From DASQDT01 sp036380435 (lineage in GTDB: Bacteria > Acidobacteriota > Blastocatellia > Pyrinomonadales > Pyrinomonadaceae), in NCBI GenBank assembly GCA_036380435.1, contig DASVES010000130.1:1-11256 (forward strand): DNA of 11,256 nucleotides, in the 5' to 3' direction. Below the pieces are notes generated by a model. That model did no database searches and was not told where the DNA came from. It saw only the letters and a list, made by a program, of their open reading frames with translations. Below are positions 1 through 6,009 of the stretch, one piece after another. Numbering within the stretch: the stretch's first letter is position 1; every line of letters starts with the position of its first letter. Both the position numbers and the translations under genes were made by a program.

Positions 1-57
1 GTTGTCGTACCAGACGGACTGGCCGAGCCGCATGATTTCACGCAGTGGGTTGTTCAT
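1..57 (-). CDS. tal: Transaldolase, N-terminal fragment (gene runs off the left edge)
   Basis: Only the first 19 codons are inside the window. They read MNNPLREIMRLGQSVWYDN, which matches the conserved N-terminus of bacterial transaldolases (an NPL...LGQSxWxD pattern just before the IRR motif). Transaldolase moves a three-carbon dihydroxyacetone unit between sugar phosphates in the non-oxidative pentose phosphate pathway, in the cytoplasm. The ATG at 57-55 is preceded by GGAG eight bases upstream (on the minus strand), a well-placed ribosome binding site. Some relatives carry a transaldolase fused to glucose-6-phosphate isomerase; this cannot be decided here. Identity rests on a short stretch but a distinctive one. 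Confidence 0.75.
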   Translation of the reverse strand, partial: MNNPLREIMRLGQSVWYDN

Positions 58-153
58 CGACTCCGCTCCAAACTCCCGAGGCCAGAAAGAAGTAGGCAGA
101 GAGACGCCCGGCTTCAGTCGCCAACGGTCAACAGAAACAATTTATTTCGGCGG

Positions 154-162
154 ATACTAACA
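154..162 (-). promoter_or_regulatory. Possible extended -10 promoter for the transaldolase gene
   Basis: On the minus strand this reads TGTTAGTAT, a TGn extension followed by a 4/6 match to TATAAT. No good -35 hexamer lies at the usual distance. Transcription would start near 147, giving a leader of about 90 nt before the ATG at 57. Apart from this, I see only AT-richer unstructured sequence between the transaldolase start and the hairpin at 275-306. Confidence 0.25.
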
Positions 163-266
163 CAGTGAAAAACTCTATTCCAGAACGCTCACTTGATATT
201 AACTCAAACGACGATACGAGGAAGTGTTTTCGACTCCGACATCAGTTTGAACAACTCGGATGTCCT

Positions 267-306
267 CCAAAAGCAAACCGGCTCAGGCATGAGCCTGAGC
301 CGGTTT
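267..306 (-). terminator. Rho-independent terminator of the LolA-like gene
   Basis: A perfect 14-bp stem (275-288 with 293-306) encloses a 4-nt loop. On the minus strand it is followed by a T-rich run (GGTTTGCTTTTGG). It lies 44 bases beyond the stop codon of the minus-strand gene ending at 351, and so separates it from the transaldolase gene. Confidence 0.85.
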
Positions 307-350
307 ACTCGTCCTCCTGATGTGGCGCGCTCGCGGGCCGGGGCCGCGCA

Positions 351-1205
351 TTAATTGCCGTTCGTGTTCGACGCTTCCTCGCTCTTGAATCTCGAATCCT
401 CCATCTTGACGCCGTATGTGACCGTGAGGATTTGGGCCTCCTCCGCCATCTTGTCGTTCGCGTAGAGCACGGAGCGGTACGGGACGCGCGTGCCCTGCAC
501 GATGCGGTAGTCGTGGAACGTGCGCCTGTATTTGACCGGCGTGCCGCCCGGCTGCTGCGCGGTCTCGTATTCGAGCCACAGCACCTTCCCCGTCTGCGAG
601 CTGATGTAGTAGCGCGTCCGCCCGCCCGCTTTCTCCGTCAGGTCGAGCACCCACATGTCGATGTTCTTCTGCTTGTCCTTGCCCACGTAGTTGAGGGTCG
701 CGCCGTTCTCTTTGTAGCGCAGAAGGTTCTCGATGCCGTGCTGGCGGGCCGAGTCGAAGTCGGAAACGTCCTCCTGTCGCGGGGCGAACGAGGTGCCTTT
801 GATGATGCCCCACAGGCGGCCGTCGTTGAAGATGAGCGAGTACTCGAGATTGGTGCGTCTCTGATCGACGCGAATCTTGTCCTTGTCGCTCGTCTCGCCC
901 CGCTTGAAGGAGCGCTCGTACTCGATCTCGACCGGGGTGCCGTCCGTAGCGGTGCGCGAGATGCGCCCGCGCTCGACGCCCGTGCGTCTCACCTGTTCGA
1001 GTTGGGCGCGGCCGCCGAAAACCAACAACACGCCCTCGGCGATGCCTTCGGCCGTCAGCCCCGCGTCACTTGTCTTCTCGGCCTTCTTCTCGTCCTTCTT
1101 CTTCTCGACCGGGGCCGCCGTTTGCGCGTGCGCCCCCGAAGCGACAGAAGACAGGGCCGCCGCGAGCATAAGTAAATGAAAGCGTCGTAGCACTGTTGTA
1201 AGCAT
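351..1205 (-). CDS. Secreted LolA-like protein of unknown function
   Basis: The predicted protein has 284 residues. It opens with a clear signal peptide: Arg-Arg near residue 7, a hydrophobic core at about 11-22, and a likely cut after A-H-A at 27. A Lys/Glu-rich linker follows (about 34-44). The rest is a beta-rich domain with alternating strands such as DMWVLDL, RYYISSQTGKVLWLEYE and ILTVTYGVKMEDSRF near the C-terminus. This pattern resembles the LolA/LolB or 'outer membrane lipoprotein-sorting' fold, whose members bind acyl chains in the periplasm, but I see no decisive motif, so function is inferred only at the fold level. The reading frame stays open upstream to 1358. I prefer the ATG at 1205 because the signal peptide starts there. 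GGGAG directly abuts that ATG, so a GTG at 1193 (codon 5), with the same GGGAG about 12 nt upstream, is also possible. The gene is monocistronic and ends in a strong terminator. Confidence 0.75.
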   Translation of the reverse strand: MLTTVLRRFHLLMLAAALSSVASGAHAQTAAPVEKKKDEKKAEKTSDAGLTAEGIAEGVLLVFGGRAQLEQVRRTGVERGRISRTATDGTPVEIEYERSFKRGETSDKDKIRVDQRRTNLEYSLIFNDGRLWGIIKGTSFAPRQEDVSDFDSARQHGIENLLRYKENGATLNYVGKDKQKNIDMWVLDLTEKAGGRTRYYISSQTGKVLWLEYETAQQPGGTPVKYRRTFHDYRIVQGTRVPYRSVLYANDKMAEEAQILTVTYGVKMEDSRFKSEEASNTNGN

Positions 1206-1294
1206 CTCCCTATTAAAATTTTCCCTGAGACTCAACACCGCCGGCGCCCGTGTGGGCATCGCTCTGTTGGAGAGCACGGCCGAGATTTGAGACG

Positions 1295-1300
1295 ATTGTA
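1295..1300 (-). promoter_or_regulatory. Possible -10 element for the LolA-like gene
   Basis: The minus strand reads TACAAT, a 5/6 match to the sigma-70 -10 hexamer. Initiation near 1288 would give a leader of about 83 nt. The -35 region is poor, so this is tentative. It sits in the 327-base divergent intergenic region 1206-1532, which holds nothing else recognisable except the plus-strand promoter at 1390-1419. Confidence 0.3.
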
Positions 1301-1389
1301 ACACAACTGCCCCGTCTGGCTTCAGGCCCGGCGGCGCGTCAGAATCTATTGATGCCAAAGGGTTAGCGGGCGATGCCCGGCCTCTGACG

Positions 1390-1419
1390 TTGACAAGCTT
1401 TCGGACTAAAATGTAGAGT
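1390..1419 (+). promoter_or_regulatory. Sigma-70 type promoter of the ATP-grasp gene
   Basis: TTGACA at 1390-1395 is a perfect -35. After an 18-bp spacer comes TAGAGT at 1414-1419, a 4/6 match to the -10. Transcription would start near 1426 and give a leader of about 107 nt to the GTG start at 1533. Confidence 0.5.
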
Positions 1420-1532
1420 GCAAAGTTTTCATAACAACGTGTGAGAGGCGCCTGCTATGTTTGGTGCGTGCCGGGCGACGCTTCAGAGAGCGCCGCGGCC
1501 GCAGTGGCCCTTTCCGAAAGGAAGTGAACATC

Positions 1533-2768
1533 GTGAAGAGAGTTGGATTACTGGTGGGGCGCGAGAAGTCATTCCCGCAGGCCCTGATCGAGGCCATCAA
1601 CGAGCGCGGCGCGGGGGAGGTGACGGCCGAGTTCATCACCGTCGGGGGCATCCGCCACGACTACGAAAAACAGTACGACCTGATCGTTGACCGCATCTCG
1701 CATGAAGTGCCCTTCTACCGAGCCTTCCTCAAGCGCGCGGCGCTCGAAGGAACGGTCATCGTCAACAACCCGTTCTGGTGGTCGGCCGACGACAAATTCT
1801 TCAACTATTCGCTGGCCGAAAAGTTGGGCGTCGCCGTCCCGCGCACCGTCCTGCTCCCGCAGAAGGACTACATCGAGGGCATCGTCAGCGATTCCCTGCG
1901 CAATCTGGAGTTCCCGCTCGACTGGCAGGGCATCACGGATTACGTCGGCTTCCCCGCCTTCATCAAGCCCTTCGACGGCGGCGGCTGGAAGAACGTCTCC
2001 AAAGTTAACTCGCTCGAAGAACTCTGGCGCGTCTACGACACCACGGGCACGCTCTGCATGACGCTCCAGCAGGGCATCGAGTACGACCAGTTCGTGCGCT
2101 GCTACTGCATCGGGCAGGAGGACGTGATGATCATGCCCTACGACCCGTCGAAGCCCTATCTTTCGGGGGAGCAGTACCTGCACAATCCCACGTATCTCTC
2201 CACCGAACTCGCGCAGCGCGTCACAGACGACGTGCGCAAGCTCTGCCGCGCGCTCGGTTACGACATCAACACCTGCGAGTTCGCCATCAAGGACGGCGTG
2301 CCTTACGCCATCGACTTCATGAACCCGGCGCCCGACGCCGACCTCCACTCCGTCGGCGAGTTCTATCACAACTGGGTGACGAAGGCTGTCACCGACCTCG
2401 TTTTCAAACGCCTTGCGGAGCCACAACCCGCTCCGCGCTACCGTTGGGACGCCCTGCTCAACCCCGTGCCTGAGCCTGCCGGCGCAAGGGAGGCGCTCTC
2501 GGCAATCGCCACGGCCGCGGAACAGGCTTCACGCACCATCATCCCGCAGCCCGTCCGTGATTTTACCGCCGACGTGGCCGCGGGGGTCACTGACTTGGTC
2601 GAACAGGCGGCCGGCGCCGTCTCGTCGCTCGTCGGCTCGGACGAAGTAGCCGAGGAGCCGGCGGCGAAGGATAATAAAAAGCCGCGCTCTTCCGCCGTCA
2701 AGGGTAAGACACCCGCCAAAAAAAGCGCGGCCCCGCGCGGCCGGAAGACGCCTTCGACGGAAGTCTAG
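1533..2768 (+). CDS. ATP-grasp family ligase with a basic low-complexity C-terminal tail
   Basis: The 411-residue protein has an N-terminal pre-ATP-grasp region (about 1-105) and an ATP-grasp fold (about 105-300). Visible signatures are FIKP with Lys145, the glycine loop GGGW at 149-152, and the Mg-binding set Glu249, Asp261 and Asn264 (EFAIKDG...DFMNPAPD). ATP-grasp enzymes join a carboxylate, activated as acyl phosphate, to an amine or similar nucleophile. The substrate cannot be read from sequence; a glutathione-synthetase/RimK-like peptide ligase is one option. Residues from about 300 are alanine/proline-rich, and the last ~36 are rich in Lys, Arg, Pro and Ala. The frame is open upstream to 1461, but the GTG at 1533 has AGGAAG eight bases upstream and begins the natural strand MKRVGLLVG. 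An earlier GTG at 1524 has its ribosome site too close. The gene stands alone between a promoter and a terminator. Confidence 0.85.
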   Translation: MKRVGLLVGREKSFPQALIEAINERGAGEVTAEFITVGGIRHDYEKQYDLIVDRISHEVPFYRAFLKRAALEGTVIVNNPFWWSADDKFFNYSLAEKLGVAVPRTVLLPQKDYIEGIVSDSLRNLEFPLDWQGITDYVGFPAFIKPFDGGGWKNVSKVNSLEELWRVYDTTGTLCMTLQQGIEYDQFVRCYCIGQEDVMIMPYDPSKPYLSGEQYLHNPTYLSTELAQRVTDDVRKLCRALGYDINTCEFAIKDGVPYAIDFMNPAPDADLHSVGEFYHNWVTKAVTDLVFKRLAEPQPAPRYRWDALLNPVPEPAGAREALSAIATAAEQASRTIIPQPVRDFTADVAAGVTDLVEQAAGAVSSLVGSDEVAEEPAAKDNKKPRSSAVKGKTPAKKSAAPRGRKTPSTEV

Positions 2769-2786
2769 CCTTCCCCAAGCAAAAAT

Positions 2787-2837
2787 CGCCCGGCGCTGCT
2801 TACGAAAAGTTCAAGCAGCGCCGGGCGGTAACATTTT
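2787..2837 (+). terminator. Terminator hairpin of the ATP-grasp gene
   Basis: A perfect 15-bp GC-rich stem (2787-2801 with 2813-2827) surrounds an 11-nt loop, 18 bases after the stop codon. Its T-tract is poor (TTTT only at 2834-2837), so termination may be partial. Read from the other strand it could also stop transcripts arriving from the small RNA promoter at 3013-3040. Confidence 0.7.
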
Positions 2838-2862
2838 GAAGCTCGGAATTAAATGTGTGTCT

Positions 2863-2927
2863 AAAAAGAGCTGTGCCAGCTCGAGTGTTGCGTTTGTGGG
2901 GGGCACAATCGGCGTTCGAGCTGGCAC
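2863..2927 (-). terminator. Terminator of the candidate small RNA, with two competing folds
   Basis: On the minus strand a 12-bp stem (2927-2916 with 2884-2873) can form. The 3' arm can instead fold on itself as GAGCTG-GCA-CAGCTC (2882-2868), followed immediately by TTTTT (2867-2863). Both shapes resemble intrinsic terminators, and the two are mutually exclusive. The short one is better placed against the T-run. Confidence 0.6.
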
Positions 2928-3005
2928 TGGCGGGCACTTAACTTTTATTCAAGGCGGTTATCCGGTGGATTGCGCTGGCGCTTGGGGCGCCAACCCGTCT
3001 TGAAC
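2863..3005 (-). ncRNA. Candidate structured small RNA, about 143 nt, unassigned
   Basis: A perfect consensus promoter (3013-3040) would start a minus-strand transcript near 3005, and a hairpin plus T5 would end it near 2863. The predicted RNA begins exactly at a helix: 3004-2999 pairs with 2953-2948 (6 bp), then 2995-2992 with 2959-2956 (4 bp). These close a three-way junction holding two hairpins: GGCGC/GCGCC with loop CCCAA (2991-2977), and ATCC/GGAT with loop ACC (2970-2960). A single-stranded A-rich stretch follows (about 2947-2928), then the terminator hairpin. That hairpin is topped by a small stem TTGTG/CACAA with a CCCCC loop at 2903-2899. I see no convincing open reading frame. C-rich loops are typical of small RNAs that pair with Shine-Dalgarno sequences, but that role is inference. 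No conserved core of 6S, SRP or tmRNA was recognised. Confidence 0.6.
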
Positions 3006-3012
3006 GAGCGGC

Positions 3013-3040
3013 ATTATACATCACTTCACAAAACTGTCAA
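3013..3040 (-). promoter_or_regulatory. Perfect consensus sigma-70 promoter of the candidate small RNA
   Basis: The minus strand reads TTGACA (3040-3035), a 16-bp spacer, then TATAAT (3018-3013). Both hexamers match the consensus 6/6, the best promoter in the window. There is no minus-strand protein gene downstream, because the next gene is the convergent plus-strand ATP-grasp gene. The promoter is therefore best explained by a non-coding transcript. It is arranged back to back with the tRNA-Phe promoter. Confidence 0.75.
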
Positions 3041-3086
3041 CGCTTTTTTGTGACTAAATAGACAAATAATCGACCGCCCTGCTGAT

Positions 3087-3115
3087 TTGACAGGCCCCCG
3101 CTCTAAACCTATACT
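3087..3115 (+). promoter_or_regulatory. Promoter of tRNA-Phe
   Basis: TTGACA (3087-3092), a 17-bp spacer and TATACT (3110-3115, 5/6) form a strong sigma-70 type promoter. The start would be near 3122, 24 bases before the mature tRNA. AT-rich sequence directly upstream (about 3040-3070) could add an UP-element effect. Confidence 0.8.
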
Positions 3116-3145
3116 TTGCCACTCTTTCGACGCTTTTCAGCGTGC

Positions 3146-3218
3146 GGCCAGGTAGCTCAGTTGGTAGAGCACGCGACTGAAAATCGCGGTGTCGGCGGTT
3201 CAATTCCGTCCCTGGCCA
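3146..3218 (+). tRNA. tRNA-Phe (anticodon GAA)
   Basis: A 73-nt cloverleaf. The 7-bp acceptor stem is GGCCAGG (3146-3152) with CCTGGCC (3211-3217), with discriminator A at 3218. The D-arm contains AGCTCAGTTGGTAGAGC. The anticodon stem CGCGA/TCGCG encloses the loop CTGAAAA, giving GAA for phenylalanine. The T-arm contains GGTTCAATTCC. CCA is not encoded, so it would be added enzymatically. The gene stands alone with its own promoter and terminator. Confidence 0.97.
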
Positions 3219-3229
3219 TCAACAAAATG

Positions 3230-3262
3230 AAAAAACGGGCAGCCCGCAAGCTGCCCGTTTTT
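3230..3262. terminator. Bidirectional terminator between tRNA-Phe and the VWA gene
   Basis: A perfect 12-bp stem (3231-3242 with 3251-3262), including A5/T5 ends, encloses an 8-nt loop. It offers a T-run on both strands. It sits 12 bases after the tRNA and 45 bases beyond the stop of the convergent gene at 3308, so it probably serves both. Confidence 0.9.
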
Positions 3263-3307
3263 GCTTTGTGTGCCGAAGTGTGCCGATTAGGCCCAGGCTC
3301 CGCAGCA

Positions 3308-5674
3308 TTATTCGACGGTGATGTTGATCTGCTGTGACGCCTCGGTCTTTGCCGCGCGATCATTGACGGTGACTTTCAGAGTGTAGCGTCCCGGAGGAAA
3401 ACCTGAAAGTGGTATCTGGGCGCCGTACTGCAAGCGTGTCTGATCCGCGACCCCGGCGGTCAAGATCGGCTGCGGGGGCGAGGCGATGAGCTGCTTGCCG
3501 TTCTGCAGCACTTGCAGTGTGACGGCCACATCGGCCTGCCCGTTGGCTGACCGGGCCGCGTTGTAGACGAACATCTGGATGAGCATGCTGGAAGCGCGCG
3601 CAAACCTGCGCTCCACATCCAGCGCCGGGGCTTCCCCGGCCTTGCCCGTAACTTCGGCCAGCAGGATATTGCTCAGTGCCAGCTCTCCAGCCTTAAACTT
3701 GGGTATCTCAAGCCAGAGGAATGAGCTTCCGACCCGCCCCGTCTGCGCGTCGCGCGCCGCGACGCGCACCTGATACAGGCCCGCCGGCAGAGCGTTCGGC
3801 ATCGTCGCGACAATTCTAAAAGGCTGCGTGCTTGACTCGCTGATTTTGACATTCTGGCCCACGCCTGTGACGGACTTGCCTGAGTCATTCAGCACCGCTA
3901 CAGCGAAGTCAACTTCACCCGCCGCCTTACCGCCCGCGCCGGGCGCGAGCTGGAAGTTAGAGAGGTCTGCGAAAGTGATGATCTTGTAGCTGTCGCTGCT
4001 CTCGTTGGCGTAGGTCGTGTAAACCGACACACCCAGTTGGCGGCGCGGGAAGGCCGATGAGATGGCGGCGCGCAGATCCGCCTCTGAAGGTTTAAGCGCG
4101 GGAGTCTTACTGTCTTTAGCCGTGGTTTTGTTGTCCGACGCGAGCGGCGGGGGCGGTGTGTGGTAGAAGCCCTTGCGCGAGAGCACTTTCAAATCGGAGC
4201 GGCCCTTGATGCTGACTTTCAGACTGCTGAACTTGGGTTTGCCCGATTCGATTACCTGGGGCTTCCAGGCCAGCACGTAATAGGACTCTGTTTCTGTCAG
4301 CACCTGTCTGACGCCGGATTCCAGATCGTTGCGGTTGAGGATGGCGCGCCCGCCCGTGTCGGCGGCGAGCGTGCGCAGAATTTCTCTCGTGGCGGAGTCG
4401 GCCGACATCGCGATGCTGGAGGCATCGGTCGAAGCGTCGATGCGCTCGCGGCCGCCCCCCTGGATACTGCCAATGCCAATATCGGAGAACACGTCCTGAC
4501 TGGCGGTAACATTGCTGACGGTGAGGCCCTTGGAGTCCACCGTGTATATGGCCACGCCGGAGCGCGCGGCCGTATCGATTACGCGTTGCAATCGTTCGGT
4601 GCCTTGCGCACTCCTCGTGTCCAGGATGAAGCCGTCGGAGATGAAGAAGAACAGCTTGCGTCCGGGGAGTGTGGCCGAGCCGCGAGCCACATACTCGAGT
4701 GAACCGAGCACGGCCTCACCGACGGCGTTGGACTGGAAGAGTACGGCGCGGGCTTCGTTCTTGACGGCAGTTTCCGCCGTCATCCGACGCATGTTCATGT
4801 CCGTGCCTGGGACCCTCAGGACACTGGAGGATATCCCGCCGCCACCACCGCCGCCACCGCCGCCGCTGCCACCGCCGCCACCGCCGGGCTGACCGGATTG
4901 CTGCGGGGGCGGCGGCGTCGGCTGCGGCTGCTCACTCGCGCCCCCCCCCTGGCGCTCAAAACCCATGTCGTCCATGTATTCTTTGGCCTTGTAGTCGATC
5001 ACGTTGCGATGACCCTTGTCGATGGCCAGGGCTTCGTAAACAGTCATGGCGCGGCGTCCTTGTGTGGGCGCTGAGCGGGACTGGTAGTTAAGGCGGGAGA
5101 TGCCAAGCCTGAGTGCGGTCTTGTTGCCGGTCAACTGTTGTAGAAAACCAATCTGGCCGCTGGGCGAGATGAGCAGAGCCTGGTCGTCTTCGCCCATGGC
5201 GTCCACGAAATTATTGAGCAGGTCGCGCGCACGCTTGATTCCCTCGGGGGCCAGATGCATGTCATCGACAAAGAAAATGAAGGTGCGGCCCACCGACGTG
5301 CCCAACGCGGCCGCACGTGGTTGGGACGGGGTGTTGTTTGGCGTTCCACTCGACTCACGCGCGGCCGCCAGTTGGGCGGCCTCACGCGCGCTTCCGGTCT
5401 CCACATTTTCAAAGAAAGAGATTTCCTGCGGCTGGCCCTCCACCGACAGCTCGAACTGATCCTTGGTCAGGCCCCTGACGGTCCGGCCTTGCTTGTCCAG
5501 AACGACAAGGTCTGTTTGAACCAGATTTGTGCTAATCCGCAGCACTTCGTCCTGCTGCGCCGCCGGCGGATTCTGCGTCGCAGTCTGACTAAGGGCGGGC
5601 GGCAACAGGGAGGAAAACAACAGAGCACATGACAGGAGGAGACCGACGCGAGTTTTAATGTAACGATGGTGCAT
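3308..5674 (-). CDS. Secreted VWFA-related protein of the acidobacterial type
   Basis: A 788-residue exported protein. It has a signal peptide (about 1-29, hydrophobic LLLSCALLFSSLL, cut near A-L-S-Q) and an N-terminal beta domain (VVLDKQGRTVRGLTKDQFEL) typical of the 'VWFA-related domain, Acidobacterial' family. A von Willebrand A fold follows, with strand TFIFFVDDMHL (131-141) and later LFFFISDGFILD (341-352). The canonical DxSxS metal site is absent; DDMH stands in its place, as in relatives. The A domain is interrupted by a Pro-rich then Gly-rich linker (about 249-280). After a second linker (about 506-525) come Ig-like beta domains, ending PPGRYTLKVTVNDR. The family is abundant in acidobacteria and largely uncharacterised; surface or periplasmic protein interaction is inferred. 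The ATG at 5674 has AAGG six bases upstream. The gene is monocistronic and ends at the bidirectional terminator. Confidence 0.88.
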   Translation of the reverse strand: MHHRYIKTRVGLLLSCALLFSSLLPPALSQTATQNPPAAQQDEVLRISTNLVQTDLVVLDKQGRTVRGLTKDQFELSVEGQPQEISFFENVETGSAREAAQLAAARESSGTPNNTPSQPRAAALGTSVGRTFIFFVDDMHLAPEGIKRARDLLNNFVDAMGEDDQALLISPSGQIGFLQQLTGNKTALRLGISRLNYQSRSAPTQGRRAMTVYEALAIDKGHRNVIDYKAKEYMDDMGFERQGGGASEQPQPTPPPPQQSGQPGGGGGGSGGGGGGGGGGISSSVLRVPGTDMNMRRMTAETAVKNEARAVLFQSNAVGEAVLGSLEYVARGSATLPGRKLFFFISDGFILDTRSAQGTERLQRVIDTAARSGVAIYTVDSKGLTVSNVTASQDVFSDIGIGSIQGGGRERIDASTDASSIAMSADSATREILRTLAADTGGRAILNRNDLESGVRQVLTETESYYVLAWKPQVIESGKPKFSSLKVSIKGRSDLKVLSRKGFYHTPPPPLASDNKTTAKDSKTPALKPSEADLRAAISSAFPRRQLGVSVYTTYANESSDSYKIITFADLSNFQLAPGAGGKAAGEVDFAVAVLNDSGKSVTGVGQNVKISESSTQPFRIVATMPNALPAGLYQVRVAARDAQTGRVGSSFLWLEIPKFKAGELALSNILLAEVTGKAGEAPALDVERRFARASSMLIQMFVYNAARSANGQADVAVTLQVLQNGKQLIASPPQPILTAGVADQTRLQYGAQIPLSGFPPGRYTLKVTVNDRAAKTEASQQINITVE
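4835..4885 (-). repeat. Glycine-codon run inside the VWA gene
   Basis: The minus strand is almost entirely GGN glycine codons, encoding residues about 264-280 (glycine with a single serine). The DNA is a degenerate GGC/GGT trinucleotide tract. Such tracts are prone to replication slippage in steps of three bases, which would alter linker length without breaking the frame. It lies within the insertion between the two halves of the von Willebrand A fold. Confidence 0.8.
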
Positions 5675-6009
5675 GAGTTACCTTCTATTTTAGACGGAGG
5701 TTGAACACAGGGCGAATAACGCAGTGTCGGCGCTCTCGTTGAAAGCCGGGGAGACGTCTGTGAGCGCGGCTGAATTAGAAGAAGCGATTCCCGGCGTCCG
5801 ACTAAGGTGAAGCGGTCTGGGCCGTTCCTGCTTCGGCCTGCGTTGCGCCGAGAACCTAAACGAAGCAGTGGGAATTTCGCATAACCAGTGGGGAAAATCA
5901 AGTTTTTCGACGCGGCAGATGGTTCAACTCCGAACCTCTGCGACAAAGAGTTTGTGTGCGTAGCGGCATGAACCGGGGATTAGAAGTATACGGGGCCATT
6001 TTCTGAGGG
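5675..6009. other. 335-base intergenic region without a recognised gene
   Basis: This gap lies between the amidohydrolase stop and the VWA start, with both genes on the minus strand. It holds an 8-bp inverted repeat (5828-5835 with 5861-5868). I see no T-tailed hairpin that would end amidohydrolase transcription and no convincing -10/-35 pair for the VWA gene. Whether the VWA gene has its own promoter here or depends on read-through cannot be told. Confidence 0.5.

Noticed and set aside
2800..2935. A minus-strand frame starting with GTG inside the candidate small RNA (about 45 codons)
   Set aside because: It has no ribosome binding site, and it crosses both the small RNA terminator and the ATP-grasp terminator hairpin.
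3146..3330. Possible integration site at the tRNA-Phe 3' end
   Set aside because: No repeated tRNA 3' end, integrase or foreign gene is visible; the tRNA is followed at once by its terminator and a native gene.
3674..3685. A 12-base complementarity between the candidate small RNA and VWA mRNA (GAGCTGGCACTG)
   Set aside because: It lies deep in the coding region, not at a ribosome site, and a 12-base match is not surprising when a 143-nt RNA is compared with both strands of an 11-kb window.
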